Of a stretch of 64,000 nt of DNA, positions 32,726 to 43,264 are shown one piece after another; position 1 is the stretch's first letter; the number at the start of each line of letters is the position of its first letter. The DNA lies in NCBI RefSeq assembly GCF_014654895.1, contig NZ_BNBE01000003.1:710501-774500 (forward strand). The letters run 5' to 3'. Source of the stretch: Streptomyces filamentosus. Lineage in GTDB: Bacteria; Actinomycetota; Actinomycetes; Streptomycetales; Streptomycetaceae. The notes below the pieces were generated by a model, which worked only from the letters and a program-made list of their open reading frames with translations, did no database searches and was not told the DNA's origin. The translations under genes were made by a program, and so were the position numbers.

Positions 32726-35320
32726 ATGGAGGCTAAGGAGATGGTGGACGGACTCGTCGGACGGGCGCTCGGCGCGCTCGCGGAGTTCGAACGGCTCGAC
32801 CAGGAGCAGGTCGACCACATCGTCAAGAAGGCGTCGCTCGCCGCCCTCGCCGCCCACGGGGAGCTGGCCCGGCTCGCCGTCGAGGAGACCGGCCGCGGCC
32901 TCTTCGAGGACAAGGCCGTCAAGAACCTCTTCGCCTGCGAGCACGTCACCCACTCGATGGCCGGGCTCAAGACCGCCGGCGTCATCTCCCGCGACGAGCT
33001 GAACGGCATCACCGAGATCGCCGAGCCCGTCGGCGTCGTCTGCGCGATGACCCCGGTCACCAACCCCACCTCGACGACCGTCTTCAAGGCGCTCATCGCC
33101 CTCAAGACCCGCAACCCGATCGTCTTCGCCTTCCACCCCTCGGCGCAGAACTGCTCCGCCGAGGCCGCCCGGACCGTCCGCGACGCCGCCGTCGCCGCCG
33201 GCGCCCCCGCCGACTGCGTCCAGTGGGTCGAGGAGCCCTCCATGGAGGCCACCGGCCTCCTCATGCACCACGACGGCGTCTCCACCATCCTCGCCACCGG
33301 CGGCAACGCCATGGTCGAGGCCGCCTACTCGTGCGGCAAGCCCGCCCTCGGCGTCGGCGCCGGCAACGTCCCCGCCTACGTCGCCAAGGACGCCGAGCTC
33401 CGGCGCGCGATCCACGACATCGTCCTCTCCAAGGCCTTCGACAACGGCATGATCTGCGCCTCCGAGCAGGCCGTCATCCTCGACGCCGAGGTGTACGAGG
33501 AGGGCATCGCCGAGTTCGAGCGGCTCGGCGCCCACGTCGTCACCGCCGCCGAGAAGACCAAGCTGGAGGAGTACCTCTTCGGCGCCACGGCCTTCGGCAC
33601 CGACTGCGGCGGGGCGAAGCTCAACGCGGCCGTCGTCGGCAAGTCCCCGGTGTGGATCGCCGAGCAGGCCGGCTTCGAGGTCCCCGAGGGCACCTCGATC
33701 CTGCTCGCCGAGTGCGCCGAGGTCGGCGAGAACGAACCCCTCACCCGCGAGAAGCTCTCCCCGGTCCTCGCCGCCCTCAAGGCCGGCTCCACCGCACAGG
33801 GCCTCGACCTGGCCGCCGCCATGGTCGAGTTCCACGGCCTCGGGCACAGCGCGGCCGTCCACACCGAGGACGAGGCGCTCGCCGAGGAGTTCGGCAAGCG
33901 GGTCAAGGCCGTCCGCGTCATCGTCAACGCCCCCTCCACCTTCGGCGGCATCGGCGACGTCTACAACGCCTTCCTCCCCTCCCTCACCCTCGGCTGCGGC
34001 TCCTACGGACACAACTCCGTCTCGAACAACGTCACCGCGGTCGACCTGATCAACGTCAAGCGGATCGGACGGCGCAACACCAACATGCAGTGGTACAAGA
34101 TCCCGCCGAAGATCTACTTCGAGCGCAACGCCGTCCGCTACCTCGGCGAGATGGACGACGTCCACCGCGTCACGATCGTCACCGACAGGACCATGGAGCG
34201 GATCGGCTTCGTCTCCAAGATCACCGGCATCCTGGGCGGACGCGCCGAGCCGGTCGCCATCCAGGTCATCGACGACGTCGAGCCCAACCCCGAGCTCGCC
34301 ACCGTCCGGGCCGGTGCCGCCGCCATGCGGGACTTCCGGCCGGACACCATCGTCGCCCTCGGCGGCGGCTCCCCGATGGACGCGGCCAAGATCATGTGGC
34401 TGATGTACGAGCGGCCCGAGGTCGAGTTCGCGGACACCAAGGAGAAGTTCTTCGACATCCGCAAGCGGGCCTACACCTTCCCCAAGCTGGGCGAGAAGGC
34501 CAAGCTGGTCGCGATCCCGACCACCTCCGGCACCGGCAGCGAGGTCACCCCCTTCGCCGTCATCTCCGACCCCGAGGCCGCCCAGAAGTACCCGCTCGCC
34601 GACTACGCCCTCACCCCGGACGTCGCCATCGTCGACCCGGTCCTCCCGCTGCACCTCCCGCCCACCGTCACCGCCGACTCCGGCTTCGACGCCCTCACCC
34701 ACGCCACCGAGGCGTACGTCTCGGCCTACGCCAACGACTTCACCGACGGCCAGTGCCTCCAGGCCATCCGGCTCGTCTTCGAGAACCTGGAGACCTGCGT
34801 GAAGGAGGGCGCCAAGGCGCCCGGGGCCCGCGAGAAGATGCACAACGCCTCCACCATCGCCGGCATGGCCTTCGCCAACGCCTTCCTCGGCCTCGTCCAC
34901 GCCATGGCCCACACCCTCGGCAACACCTTCCACGTCGCCCACGGACGCACCAACGCGCTGCTCCTGCCGCACGTCATCCGCTACAACGGCACCGTCACCC
35001 ACAAGGCCGTCCCGTGGCCGAAGGCCGAGGTCTACCGGGCGCCCGAGCGCTACCAGGAGATCGCCCGCACGCTCGGCCTGCCGGCCGCGACCCCCGAGGA
35101 GGGCGTGGAGTCCTACGCCCGGGCCGTCGAGGACCTGCGCGAACGCTGCGGCATCCCGGCCGGCTTCCGTGCCGAGGGCGTCGACGAGGCGGCCTTCATG
35201 GAGGCCCTGCCCCAGCAGGCGATGAACGCCTACGCCGACCAGTGCGCCCCGGCCAACCCCCGGATGCCGATGATCGACGACATGAAGGAACTGATGACCC
35301 GGGCCTACTACGGCGCGTAG
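32726..35320 (+). CDS. adhE: Bifunctional aldehyde-alcohol dehydrogenase
   Basis: 864 aa from ATG 32726 (AAGGAGG 6 nt upstream); the GTG codon just before it is too close to the RBS. The N-terminal half is a CoA-acylating aldehyde dehydrogenase (CAMTPVTNPTSTTVFKALIA, GGNAMVEAAYSCGKPALGVG, NGMICASEQAVI with the catalytic Cys). The C-terminal half is an iron-dependent alcohol dehydrogenase (ALGGGSPMDAAKIMW, PTTSGTGSEVTPFAVI, and the Fe site in LVHAMAHTLGNTFHVAHGR). It reduces acetyl-CoA to ethanol and reoxidises two NADH, a fermentative step notable in an aerobic genus. The Rex-type operator upstream fits redox control. Confidence 0.96.
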   Translation: MEAKEMVDGLVGRALGALAEFERLDQEQVDHIVKKASLAALAAHGELARLAVEETGRGLFEDKAVKNLFACEHVTHSMAGLKTAGVISRDELNGITEIAEPVGVVCAMTPVTNPTSTTVFKALIALKTRNPIVFAFHPSAQNCSAEAARTVRDAAVAAGAPADCVQWVEEPSMEATGLLMHHDGVSTILATGGNAMVEAAYSCGKPALGVGAGNVPAYVAKDAELRRAIHDIVLSKAFDNGMICASEQAVILDAEVYEEGIAEFERLGAHVVTAAEKTKLEEYLFGATAFGTDCGGAKLNAAVVGKSPVWIAEQAGFEVPEGTSILLAECAEVGENEPLTREKLSPVLAALKAGSTAQGLDLAAAMVEFHGLGHSAAVHTEDEALAEEFGKRVKAVRVIVNAPSTFGGIGDVYNAFLPSLTLGCGSYGHNSVSNNVTAVDLINVKRIGRRNTNMQWYKIPPKIYFERNAVRYLGEMDDVHRVTIVTDRTMERIGFVSKITGILGGRAEPVAIQVIDDVEPNPELATVRAGAAAMRDFRPDTIVALGGGSPMDAAKIMWLMYERPEVEFADTKEKFFDIRKRAYTFPKLGEKAKLVAIPTTSGTGSEVTPFAVISDPEAAQKYPLADYALTPDVAIVDPVLPLHLPPTVTADSGFDALTHATEAYVSAYANDFTDGQCLQAIRLVFENLETCVKEGAKAPGAREKMHNASTIAGMAFANAFLGLVHAMAHTLGNTFHVAHGRTNALLLPHVIRYNGTVTHKAVPWPKAEVYRAPERYQEIARTLGLPAATPEEGVESYARAVEDLRERCGIPAGFRAEGVDEAAFMEALPQQAMNAYADQCAPANPRMPMIDDMKELMTRAYYGA

Positions 35321-35334
35321 CCCCCGGACCGACA

Positions 35335-35372
35335 CGTGTGGAGGCCCCCGCCGCGGCGGGGGCCTCCACACG
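35335..35372. terminator. 38-bp palindrome terminator after adhE
   Basis: Arms 35335-35353 and 35354-35372 are exact reverse complements, so the hairpin forms on either strand. It separates adhE from the leftward gene ending at 35380. Confidence 0.85.
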
Positions 35373-35379
35373 TACGGGT

Positions 35380-36417
35380 TCAGTGCTTCACGTCGTCCAG
35401 CTCGGTGGCGATCGGCTCGCCCTCCGGCTTCCGCCGCATCGAGGACAGCACCAGCGTCACCGCGCTGCCGACCACCGCCCAGGCGGCGAGCACCAGCATC
35501 GAGGCGGTCATGTCGTTGCCCTTGAAGTACGCGATCGAGCGCGCCGCCCAGGTGCCCGCGCCCGGCGGCAGGGCCGGGCCGATCGCCTTCCAGAACGGCG
35601 GCAGCATCGGCGCGGGGAAGGCGCCGCCCGCACTGGGATTGCCCAGGACCACCACGAGGAGGATCGCCAGGCCGATGCCGACGATCCCGAAGACCGACTG
35701 GAGCGCCAGCGTCGCCGCGCCGACCGCGAAGACGACCAGGGCGCCGAGCCCCCACAGGGCGGCGACCGAACCGGGCAGGGCGTCCAGGATCGGCCCGACG
35801 ATGACCGCGCCGCCGAGACCGCCGAGGACGGAGTAGACCGCGAGGACGCCGAGCCGGATGATCGCCCGCTCCCGGTTGGCCGGCCGGGAACCGGCGCTGA
35901 TGGCGAGGATCGCCGCGCAGATGTAGCCGCCGACGCACCAGCCCACCACCAGGTAGAAGGCCGAGAGCCCGTCGAAGTCCTGCGGCGACGCGGGCGCCAC
36001 GTCGACCGTCCGCAGCTCCCGCCGCTGGGTCTCCTCCACCTTCGTGAAGATCTTCTCCAGGGCGGAGGAGAGCACGGTCCCGCCGCCGGAGGCGACGAGC
36101 AGGGTGTCGGTGCGGCCCGCCGGGTTCACGACCAGGGCGCCGTCGATCTCCCGGTTCATGATCTTGTCCCGGGCCTCGTCCGCGTCGGCGACCGTCCGCG
36201 GGTCGAGCGGATCGCCCGGCAGCGCCTCCAGCTGCTTCATCAGCCCGGCGGAGACCTGTGGGGGCGCGGCCACGCCGAAGGGCACGTCCGTCGGTTTCGG
36301 ATTGTGCAGGGCCCCGACGTACGAGGTGATGAAGAGGAGCTGGAGGGCGAAGACCCCGACGACGAGCAGGGCGGCTCGGGGGGTGACGGCGCTTTTCAGT
36401 TCGTCGACGAGACTCAT
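35380..36417 (-). CDS. Integral membrane protein, ABC-2/DUF3533-like
   Basis: 345 aa from ATG 36417. One N-terminal helix (AALLVVGVFALQLLFITSYVG), a large extracytoplasmic domain (about 40-150; DVPFGVAAPPQVSAGLMKQL, IMNREIDGALVVNPAG) and five or six C-terminal helices. This is the architecture of YhgE/Pip or DUF3533-type ABC-2 permease-like proteins. No ATPase gene is nearby. The extracellular domain pattern (VPFGVA, then DARDKIMNREIDGA-like) is typical of that superfamily. Function unknown; possibly export or phage/peptide sensing. Confidence 0.75.
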   Translation of the reverse strand: MSLVDELKSAVTPRAALLVVGVFALQLLFITSYVGALHNPKPTDVPFGVAAPPQVSAGLMKQLEALPGDPLDPRTVADADEARDKIMNREIDGALVVNPAGRTDTLLVASGGGTVLSSALEKIFTKVEETQRRELRTVDVAPASPQDFDGLSAFYLVVGWCVGGYICAAILAISAGSRPANRERAIIRLGVLAVYSVLGGLGGAVIVGPILDALPGSVAALWGLGALVVFAVGAATLALQSVFGIVGIGLAILLVVVLGNPSAGGAFPAPMLPPFWKAIGPALPPGAGTWAARSIAYFKGNDMTASMLVLAAWAVVGSAVTLVLSSMRRKPEGEPIATELDDVKH

Positions 36418-36673
36418 GCCCCCCAGGGTCCGGGGGCCGCGCCCGGCGCGCAGTCGGGGAAGGTCCGAACGGAGGACGGCGGGCGGCCGGACGGGGGACC
36501 GTGCGGCGTGTCGGCCGGGCGGGGAGGTCTCAGGGCGCCAGTTTTTACCGACGCGTAACTTCCCAGCCCGCCGGTACCCGTGCGTAACTTGGCGGAGCGC
36601 ATCCCCACTTGTGGTCCGGGCCGCAGGGCACAGCACCCCCACCCATCCCCTTGAGCCGCAAGGAGATCGCCCG

Positions 36674-37531
36674 ATGCTGCCCTGGAAGAGCCTCGTCAGA
36701 GCGCTGTCCGTTCTGCTCCTGACGATCGCCGCCGTCCTCGCCCCCACGGCTGCCGCCCAGGCCGCCGCCCCCAGCCGGGGCTGGAACGACTGGACCTGCA
36801 AGCCCTCCGCCGCCCACCCCCGCCCCGTCGTCCTCGTCCACGGCACCTTCGGGAACGCCGTCGACAACTGGCTCGCCCTCGCCCCCTACCTGGTGAACCG
36901 CGGCTACTGCGTCTACTCCCTCGACTACGGGCAGCTGCCGAACGTGCCCCTCTTCCACGGCCTCGGCCCCATCGAGAAGTCCGCCGGGCAGCTCGACGCC
37001 TTCGTCGACCGGGTCCTCGCCGCCACCGGGACTCCCGAGGCCGACCTCGTCGGACACTCGCAGGGCGGCATGATGCCCCGCTGGTACCTCAAGTTCCTCG
37101 GCGGCGCCGAGAAGGTGAACGCGCTCGTCGGCATCGCCCCCGACAACCACGGCACCACCCTGCTCGGCCTCACGAAGCTGCTGCCGTACTTCCCCGGCGC
37201 CGAGGACCTGCTCACCGCCTCCACGCCGGGCCTCGCCGACCAGATCGCCGGCTCCGCCTTCCTCACGAAGCTCAACGCGGGCGGCGACACCGTGCCCGGC
37301 GTCCGCTACCACGTCATCGCGACCCGGTACGACGAGGTCGTCACGCCGTACCGCTCCCAGTTCCTGACCGGACCCGACGTCACCAACGTCCTCATCCAGG
37401 ACAAGTGCGCCCTCGACCTGTCCGAGCACGTGGCCATCGGCCTCACGGACCGGGTCGCCTTCCACGAGGTCGCCAACGCCCTCGACCCGGCCCACGCCAC
37501 CCCGACCAGCTGCCTCTCGGCGGTCGGCTAG
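36674..37531 (+). CDS. Secreted alpha/beta-hydrolase lipase
   Basis: 285 aa; signal peptide to about 31 (AAQAAAP). PVVLVHGTFGNAVDNW is the oxyanion-hole strand, LVGHSQGGMMPRWYL has the nucleophile Ser, and the Asp and His probably lie in RYDEVVTPYRSQ and LSEHVAIG. Conserved Cys (WTCKP, GYCVY, QDKCALD, TSCLS) suggest two disulfides. This is the class-2 lipase type common in Streptomyces culture fluid. AAGGAG precedes the ATG. The upstream region has GCGTAACTT twice (36553-36561 and 36582-36590). Confidence 0.92.
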   Translation: MLPWKSLVRALSVLLLTIAAVLAPTAAAQAAAPSRGWNDWTCKPSAAHPRPVVLVHGTFGNAVDNWLALAPYLVNRGYCVYSLDYGQLPNVPLFHGLGPIEKSAGQLDAFVDRVLAATGTPEADLVGHSQGGMMPRWYLKFLGGAEKVNALVGIAPDNHGTTLLGLTKLLPYFPGAEDLLTASTPGLADQIAGSAFLTKLNAGGDTVPGVRYHVIATRYDEVVTPYRSQFLTGPDVTNVLIQDKCALDLSEHVAIGLTDRVAFHEVANALDPAHATPTSCLSAVG

Positions 37532-37563
37532 CCCCGCGACCGGCAGGAACCGAAAGACGCGCC

Positions 37564-38595
37564 CTAGCCGCGCCGCGTCCGCCGGTTCGCGCGGAACAGC
37601 ACGGCCGCGCCGACCGCCAGCACGGCGGCACCGCCCAGCGCGAGGTACGTGGTGCGCCCGTCCCCGCCGGTCTCCGCCAGCTCCACCGCGCCCCCGGCGG
37701 GGGCGGGCGCGTTCTTCGTGGCGGGGGCCGCCGCCGGGGTCGTCGGGGCCGCCGTGCGCCGGCCCTCCCCGCGCTCGTCGTCCCGGTGGCCCCCCTGGTG
37801 GGCCTCCGCGGCACCGGCCCCCGTGGCGGGATCGGCGTCCCCGTGCCCGCCGTGCTCCACGGAGGACTCCTCCCGGCCCTCCTCGATCTGCTCCTCGGAG
37901 GGGGCGGAGGCGGTCGGCGCGGGGGCCGTCGCCGTCGCCGCAGGAGCCGCGCCGCCCCCGGCCGACGCCGCCCCGAACACCACGTCGGAGCAGGTGTAGA
38001 ACGCCTCGGGGGAGTCGGACCGCTGCCACACCGAGTAGATCAGGTGGCGGCCCGACTTCGCCGGCACCGTCCCCTCGAAGACGTAGTCGCCGCCCTGCAT
38101 CCCCGGATCGGTCACCGTCACGAACGGCTCCGCCTCCAGGTCCGACCACTTCAGCGGCTTCGCCGGGTCGTACCCGTCCTTCGTCACGTACAGCGCGAAC
38201 GACCCCTTGTGCGGCGCCGTCCCCTTGTACCGGAAGGTGTGCTTCCCCGCCGTCATCCGCGACGCCGGCCAGTCCGCCCGCGCCAGGTCGAGGCCCTTGT
38301 ACTTGTCGTTGCCCGCGCTGCACAGCTTTCCGTCCGGGATCAGCGCCCGGTGCTGACCCGCCGCGTTCGCGATGTTCACCGCGTTCCAGTCGTAGAACGC
38401 CTGCGTCCCGCTCGCCGCCACCGCCGCCCGGCACGCCGCCGACGAGGGCGCCTCGGGCCCCTCCGCGTAACAGGCCGCCACCCGGCTCACCGGATCGGTC
38501 ATCGACCCGTGCGCGAAGGCGGGCGAACCGGAGAACCCGGCGAGGGCGAGGGCGGCGGACGCGCTGAGGACGGCGACCGTACGGCGAGACGTCAT
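37564..38595 (-). CDS. AA10 lytic polysaccharide monooxygenase with sortase anchor
   Basis: 343 aa from ATG 38595. Signal peptide ends AFA so the mature protein starts HGSMTDPVSR, placing His29 as the N-terminal copper ligand of the histidine brace. The AA10 core runs to about residue 215 (AFYDWNAVNIANAAGQHR, HLIYSVWQRSDSPEAFYTCS). A Pro/Ala linker follows with a His/acidic section (EHGGHGDADP, HQGGHRDDERG). The end has LAETG at 306-310, a hydrophobic helix and RRTRRG, the Streptomyces sortase E LAxTG signal. The enzyme should oxidise chitin or cellulose while attached to the cell wall instead of being released. Confidence 0.93.
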   Translation of the reverse strand: MTSRRTVAVLSASAALALAGFSGSPAFAHGSMTDPVSRVAACYAEGPEAPSSAACRAAVAASGTQAFYDWNAVNIANAAGQHRALIPDGKLCSAGNDKYKGLDLARADWPASRMTAGKHTFRYKGTAPHKGSFALYVTKDGYDPAKPLKWSDLEAEPFVTVTDPGMQGGDYVFEGTVPAKSGRHLIYSVWQRSDSPEAFYTCSDVVFGAASAGGGAAPAATATAPAPTASAPSEEQIEEGREESSVEHGGHGDADPATGAGAAEAHQGGHRDDERGEGRRTAAPTTPAAAPATKNAPAPAGGAVELAETGGDGRTTYLALGGAAVLAVGAAVLFRANRRTRRG

Positions 38596-38766
38596 GGGGG
38601 CACTCCTGACACGAGGGTGGGGTGTGGGGGTGCCCCGCACGCTAGCCGCCGCGATCCCCGCAAAAGCCCCGGAAGAAGGGCGGGCGGCGATTCTTAGGAC
38701 CGCTTTAAGGTCCAGTAAAGAGCCACCTCAGGAACCCCTCTCGCGCCGCCCCTCCCGTCAGGCCCC

Positions 38767-39435
38767 TCACCCCGCCGGCCGGTACCGCCGTTCCGGGCGG
38801 CCCGTGCCTCCGTAGCGGAGGGTGACCTCGGCGCGGCCGGTGGCGGCGAAGTGCTCCAGGTAGCGGCGGGCGCTGACGCGGGAGAGCGCGCCCGCCTCCG
38901 CGCACTCGGTGGCCGAGAGGCCCCCGGGGTGGGCGCGCAGGATGCCCTCGACCAGGTCGGCGGTGTGCGGGGCGAGGCCCTTGGGGAGCTCGCGGGAGCC
39001 CGGGGGACGGGTCCCGAAGATCTGGTCGACGTCCTCCTGCCGCGCCTCGGCCAGGCCGTCGAGCCGGCTGCGCAGGGAGGCCACGTGGCGCAACTGCTCG
39101 TGCAGGGCGGCCTGGTGGAAGGGCTTGATCAGGTAGTGCAGGGCCCCGGCCCGCAGCGCCGCCCGGACCATGCCCGCGTCCCGCGCCGCCGTGATGAAGA
39201 GCGCGTCCGCCGCGAGGCCCGCCCCGCGCAGTTCGCGCAGTACCCCGATGCCGTCCATGTCCGGCAGGAAGATGTCCAGGAGGAGCAGATCGGGGCGCAG
39301 CCGGTGGGCGGCGCGCAGCGCCTCCGCGCCGGTGTGCGCGACACCGACGACGGAGAAGCCCGGCACGGCCGACACGTAGCGGCTGTGCAGCTTGGCCACC
39401 ATGAAGTCGTCGTCGACCACCAGCACCTTCGTCAC
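38767..39435 (-). CDS. CitB/DpiA-type response regulator (orphan)
   Basis: 222 aa from GTG 39435. Receiver domain: Asp8-10 acid pocket (KVLVVDDDF), phospho-acceptor Asp54 in LLLLDIFLPDMDG, Thr/Ser region FITAARD, Lys104 in YLIKPF. The C-terminal part (LSATECAEAGALSRVSARRY, LEHFAATGRAEVTLRYGG) is a winged helix of the CitB class that controls carboxylate uptake. It is divergent from tctCBA, the likely target. The usual sensor kinase gene is not present on either side. The 24-residue longer N terminus in frame lacks coding character. Confidence 0.88.
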   Translation of the reverse strand: MTKVLVVDDDFMVAKLHSRYVSAVPGFSVVGVAHTGAEALRAAHRLRPDLLLLDIFLPDMDGIGVLRELRGAGLAADALFITAARDAGMVRAALRAGALHYLIKPFHQAALHEQLRHVASLRSRLDGLAEARQEDVDQIFGTRPPGSRELPKGLAPHTADLVEGILRAHPGGLSATECAEAGALSRVSARRYLEHFAATGRAEVTLRYGGTGRPERRYRPAG

Positions 39436-39454
39436 GCCGGACACGGTAGGTCGC

Positions 39455-39480
39455 GACCACAAGGACCACAACGTCCGTTG
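39455..39480. promoter_or_regulatory. Repeats in the regulator/tctC divergent region
   Basis: GACCACAA occurs at 39455-39462 and 39464-39471 (9-bp spacing), running into the small inverted repeat CAACGTCCGTTG (39469-39480). This is a plausible binding place for the response regulator, 128-153 bp before tctC; no consensus is known to me. Confidence 0.3.
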
Positions 39481-39607
39481 GTTGCGGAAGGGCGACAGCT
39501 TCCTCACGCGGGGGCAACATGTGGGCACTTCCCCCCGTCATCCTTCCCCCTCACGACCCTTCCCCCTCCACCACCCCTGCCCACCCACTCACCGAGAGGC
39601 GGCCCCG

Positions 39608-40591
39608 TTGCGTCTTCGCACCCCCTTCGCCCTGCTCGGGGCGGCGCTGCTGGTGCTCGTCGGGCCGCCGCTGCTCACCCCCGGCAGCGGCTCCGGCACC
39701 GGCACCGACATACCCGGCCTGCGGTTCATGGTCCCCAACACCCCCGGCGGCGGTTACGACATCACCGCCCGCACCGCGGCGAAGAACGCCGAGGAGGCCG
39801 GTCTCACCGGCGACGTCGAGGTCTTCAACCTGCCCGGCGCGGGCGGCACGGTCGGCCTCACCCGGCTCGTCGGCGAGCGCGGCGACGGGACCCTCGCCAT
39901 GTCGATGGGGCTCGGCGTCGTCGGCGCCGTCCACACCAACAAGACCCCCCGGACCCTCGCCGACACCACGCCGATCGCCCGGCTCACCGAGGAGCAGGAC
40001 ATCGTCGTCGTCTCCAAGGACTCCCCGTACCGGACCATCCACGACCTGCTCGCCGCCTGGAAGGAGGACCCCGCGAAGCTGCCCGTGGGCGGCGGTTCCT
40101 CGCCCGGCGGTCCCGACCACCTCGCGCCGATGCTGATGGCGCAGGCCGCCGGCATCCCGCCCCGGGATGTCAACTACGTCCCCTTCGACGGCGGCGGCGA
40201 GCTCCTCGCCTCCATCCTCGGCTCCAAGGTCGCCTTCGGCGTCTCCGGCGTCGGCGAGTACCTCGACCAGATCGAGGCGGGCGAGCTGCGCCTGCTCGCC
40301 GTCACCGGCGCCGAACGGGTCCCCGGCCTCGACGCCCCCACGCTCCGCGAGGCCGGTCTCGACACCGAGTTCACCAACTGGCGCGGCATCGTCGCCCCGC
40401 CCGGCCTCACCGACGCCGAACGCGACCGGCTCGTCACGCTCGTCACGAAGCTGCACGACTCGCCGCAGTGGCGCGAGTCCCTGAAGACCCACGGCTGGAA
40501 CGACGCCTTCCTGCCCGGCGAGGAGTTCGGCGCCTTCCTCACCGAGCAGAACACCCGCGTCGACACGGTGCTGAAGGAGCTCGGACTGTGA
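39608..40591 (+). CDS. tctC: Tripartite tricarboxylate transporter receptor TctC
   Basis: 327 aa from TTG 39608, with GAGAGG 9-15 nt upstream; no ATG/GTG fits better. N-terminal hydrophobic signal (FALLGAALLVLVGPPLL), then the Bug/TctC receptor pattern: LRFMVPNTPGGGYDITARTA, VFNLPGAGGTVGLTRL, VPVGGGSSPGGPDHL-like residues and WRGIVAPPGLTDAERDRL. It binds di- or tricarboxylates outside the membrane and hands them to TctAB. Coupled to tctB by GTGA. Confidence 0.92.
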   Translation: MRLRTPFALLGAALLVLVGPPLLTPGSGSGTGTDIPGLRFMVPNTPGGGYDITARTAAKNAEEAGLTGDVEVFNLPGAGGTVGLTRLVGERGDGTLAMSMGLGVVGAVHTNKTPRTLADTTPIARLTEEQDIVVVSKDSPYRTIHDLLAAWKEDPAKLPVGGGSSPGGPDHLAPMLMAQAAGIPPRDVNYVPFDGGGELLASILGSKVAFGVSGVGEYLDQIEAGELRLLAVTGAERVPGLDAPTLREAGLDTEFTNWRGIVAPPGLTDAERDRLVTLVTKLHDSPQWRESLKTHGWNDAFLPGEEFGAFLTEQNTRVDTVLKELGL

Positions 40592-41094
40592 CCACCCCCA
40601 AGCCCTCCCGGCTGCGCGGCCGCTCCGAACTCGGCGTCAGCGCCCTGCTGCTGCTCCTCGGCGTCCTCGTCCTCACCGACGCCCTCACCCTCGACGTCGA
40701 CGTCACCGCGCGCGGTCCCGTCGGCCCCGCCACCGTCCCCCTGCTCGTCGGCTGCGGCCTGCTCGCCGTCGCCGTCCTGCTGGCCGTCGACGTGCTGCAC
40801 GGCGGCCGCGGCGAGGCCGAGGGCGGCGAGGACGTCGACCTCGACGCGCCCGCCGACTGGCGCACCGTCCTCCTCCTCGTCGGTGTCTTCCTCGGCTTCG
40901 CCGTCCTCATCGGCCCGCTGGGCTTCCCGGTCTCCGGCGCCCTGCTCTTCTGGGGCGCGGCCCACGCCCTCGGCAGCCGCCACCCCGCCCGCGACCCGCT
41001 GATCGCTGCCGTCCTCTCCCTCCTCACCTACGGCGTCTTCGACCGCCTGCTGGGCGTCCCGCTGCCCGGCGGCCCGCTGATGGGAGTGCTCTGA
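40588..41094 (+). CDS. tctB: Tripartite tricarboxylate transporter small membrane subunit TctB
   Basis: 168 aa from GTG 40588, overlapping the tctC stop. Four hydrophobic helices (LGVSALLLLLGVLVLTDAL, TVPLLVGCGLLAVAVLL, VLLLVGVFLGFAVLIGPLGF, and YGVFDRLLGVPLPGGPL) with the conserved GP.GPATVP and PLPGG features of TctB. It forms the membrane complex with TctA, which starts 3 bp downstream. Confidence 0.92.
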   Translation: MTTPKPSRLRGRSELGVSALLLLLGVLVLTDALTLDVDVTARGPVGPATVPLLVGCGLLAVAVLLAVDVLHGGRGEAEGGEDVDLDAPADWRTVLLLVGVFLGFAVLIGPLGFPVSGALLFWGAAHALGSRHPARDPLIAAVLSLLTYGVFDRLLGVPLPGGPLMGVL

Positions 41095-41097
41095 CCC

Positions 41098-42591
<1,494 letters not shown>

Positions 42592-42723
42592 GCGGTGGGA
42601 TCGTACGACGATCGGAGAGGTCCAACGCGCCGATGAAGGAGTGAGTTTCGGACAATGGGCGGCCGGATCCGGTATCCCTGGCGGGCACAGTCTCTCCCCC
42701 CACCGAAGGGACGTTTCCCCACC

Positions 42724-43173
42724 ATGCGCCTCAGACTCGCCCTCGCCGCCACCGCGCTCCTCGCCGCGGCCGCCGCTCCCCTCGCCCACGCGGGAGGGGC
42801 GGACGGCCCCGCCGCCGACCCGGCGGACCGGCGCGCGGACTTCGTCACGGTCGACCCGGCCGGACTCCTCGGCGCCGACGGCACGGTCACCCTCTCCGGC
42901 ACCTACCGCTGCCTCGACGACGGCGCGGGCCCGGTCCTCGTCGGCTCCACCCTCCTCCAGCAGGACCGTTCCGCCGGCATCGGCGGCACCCGGGCCGTCT
43001 GCGACGGAGCGGTCCACACCTGGACCAACACCTCGGTGGTGAAGGACCCCGCGTACCAGCCCGGCGACGCCGTCGTCCGCGCCACCCTGACGCAGCTCGT
43101 CCCCGAAGGGCCGATGGGCCTGCCCGCCCCCGACTTCCTCGCCGCGGAGGCCGCGCCGGTCGTCCTCGGCTGA
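42724..43173 (+). CDS. Small secreted protein, DUF6299-like
   Basis: 149 aa from ATG 42724; signal peptide ends about AHAGGA. The mature part is beta-rich: TVDPAGLLGADGTVTLSGTY, RCLDDGAGPVLVGSTLLQQD, GIGGTRAVCDGAVHTW, with two Cys likely in one disulfide. I recall this pattern as DUF6299, a family of small exported actinobacterial proteins without known function; the assignment is from memory. It stands alone behind tctA with a GAAGGGAC RBS. Confidence 0.65.
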   Translation: MRLRLALAATALLAAAAAPLAHAGGADGPAADPADRRADFVTVDPAGLLGADGTVTLSGTYRCLDDGAGPVLVGSTLLQQDRSAGIGGTRAVCDGAVHTWTNTSVVKDPAYQPGDAVVRATLTQLVPEGPMGLPAPDFLAAEAAPVVLG

Positions 43174-43193
43174 CCGGCCGGCCTCGCGACCTG

Positions 43194-43233
43194 CCGACAG
43201 ACCGACAGACCGACAGACCGACGGGCCGACCGG
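43194..43233. repeat. 8-bp tandem repeat
   Basis: Three exact copies of CCGACAGA followed by two diverged ones, between the convergent DUF6299-like and DUF402 genes. A simple repeat with no evident function. Confidence 0.85.
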
Positions 43234-43264
43234 CAGACGCCGAATCCTTCGCTCGGCCGGCCGG

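Noticed and set aside
32612..35938. A 1108-codon open frame on the minus strand opposite adhE
   Set aside because: Composition is Gly/Val/Asp-rich and mirrors codon positions of adhE; no RBS or recognisable domain. It is a GC-driven shadow.
36553..36590. Two GCGTAACTT direct repeats upstream of the lipase as an activator site
   Set aside because: Seen clearly but 29-bp spacing and only two copies; no known activator motif matches, so only mentioned under the lipase.
42599..42613. GATCGT-ACG-ACGATC inverted repeat after tctA
   Set aside because: Only 6-bp arms, 111 bp before a small secreted-protein gene; too weak to call an operator without conservation data.
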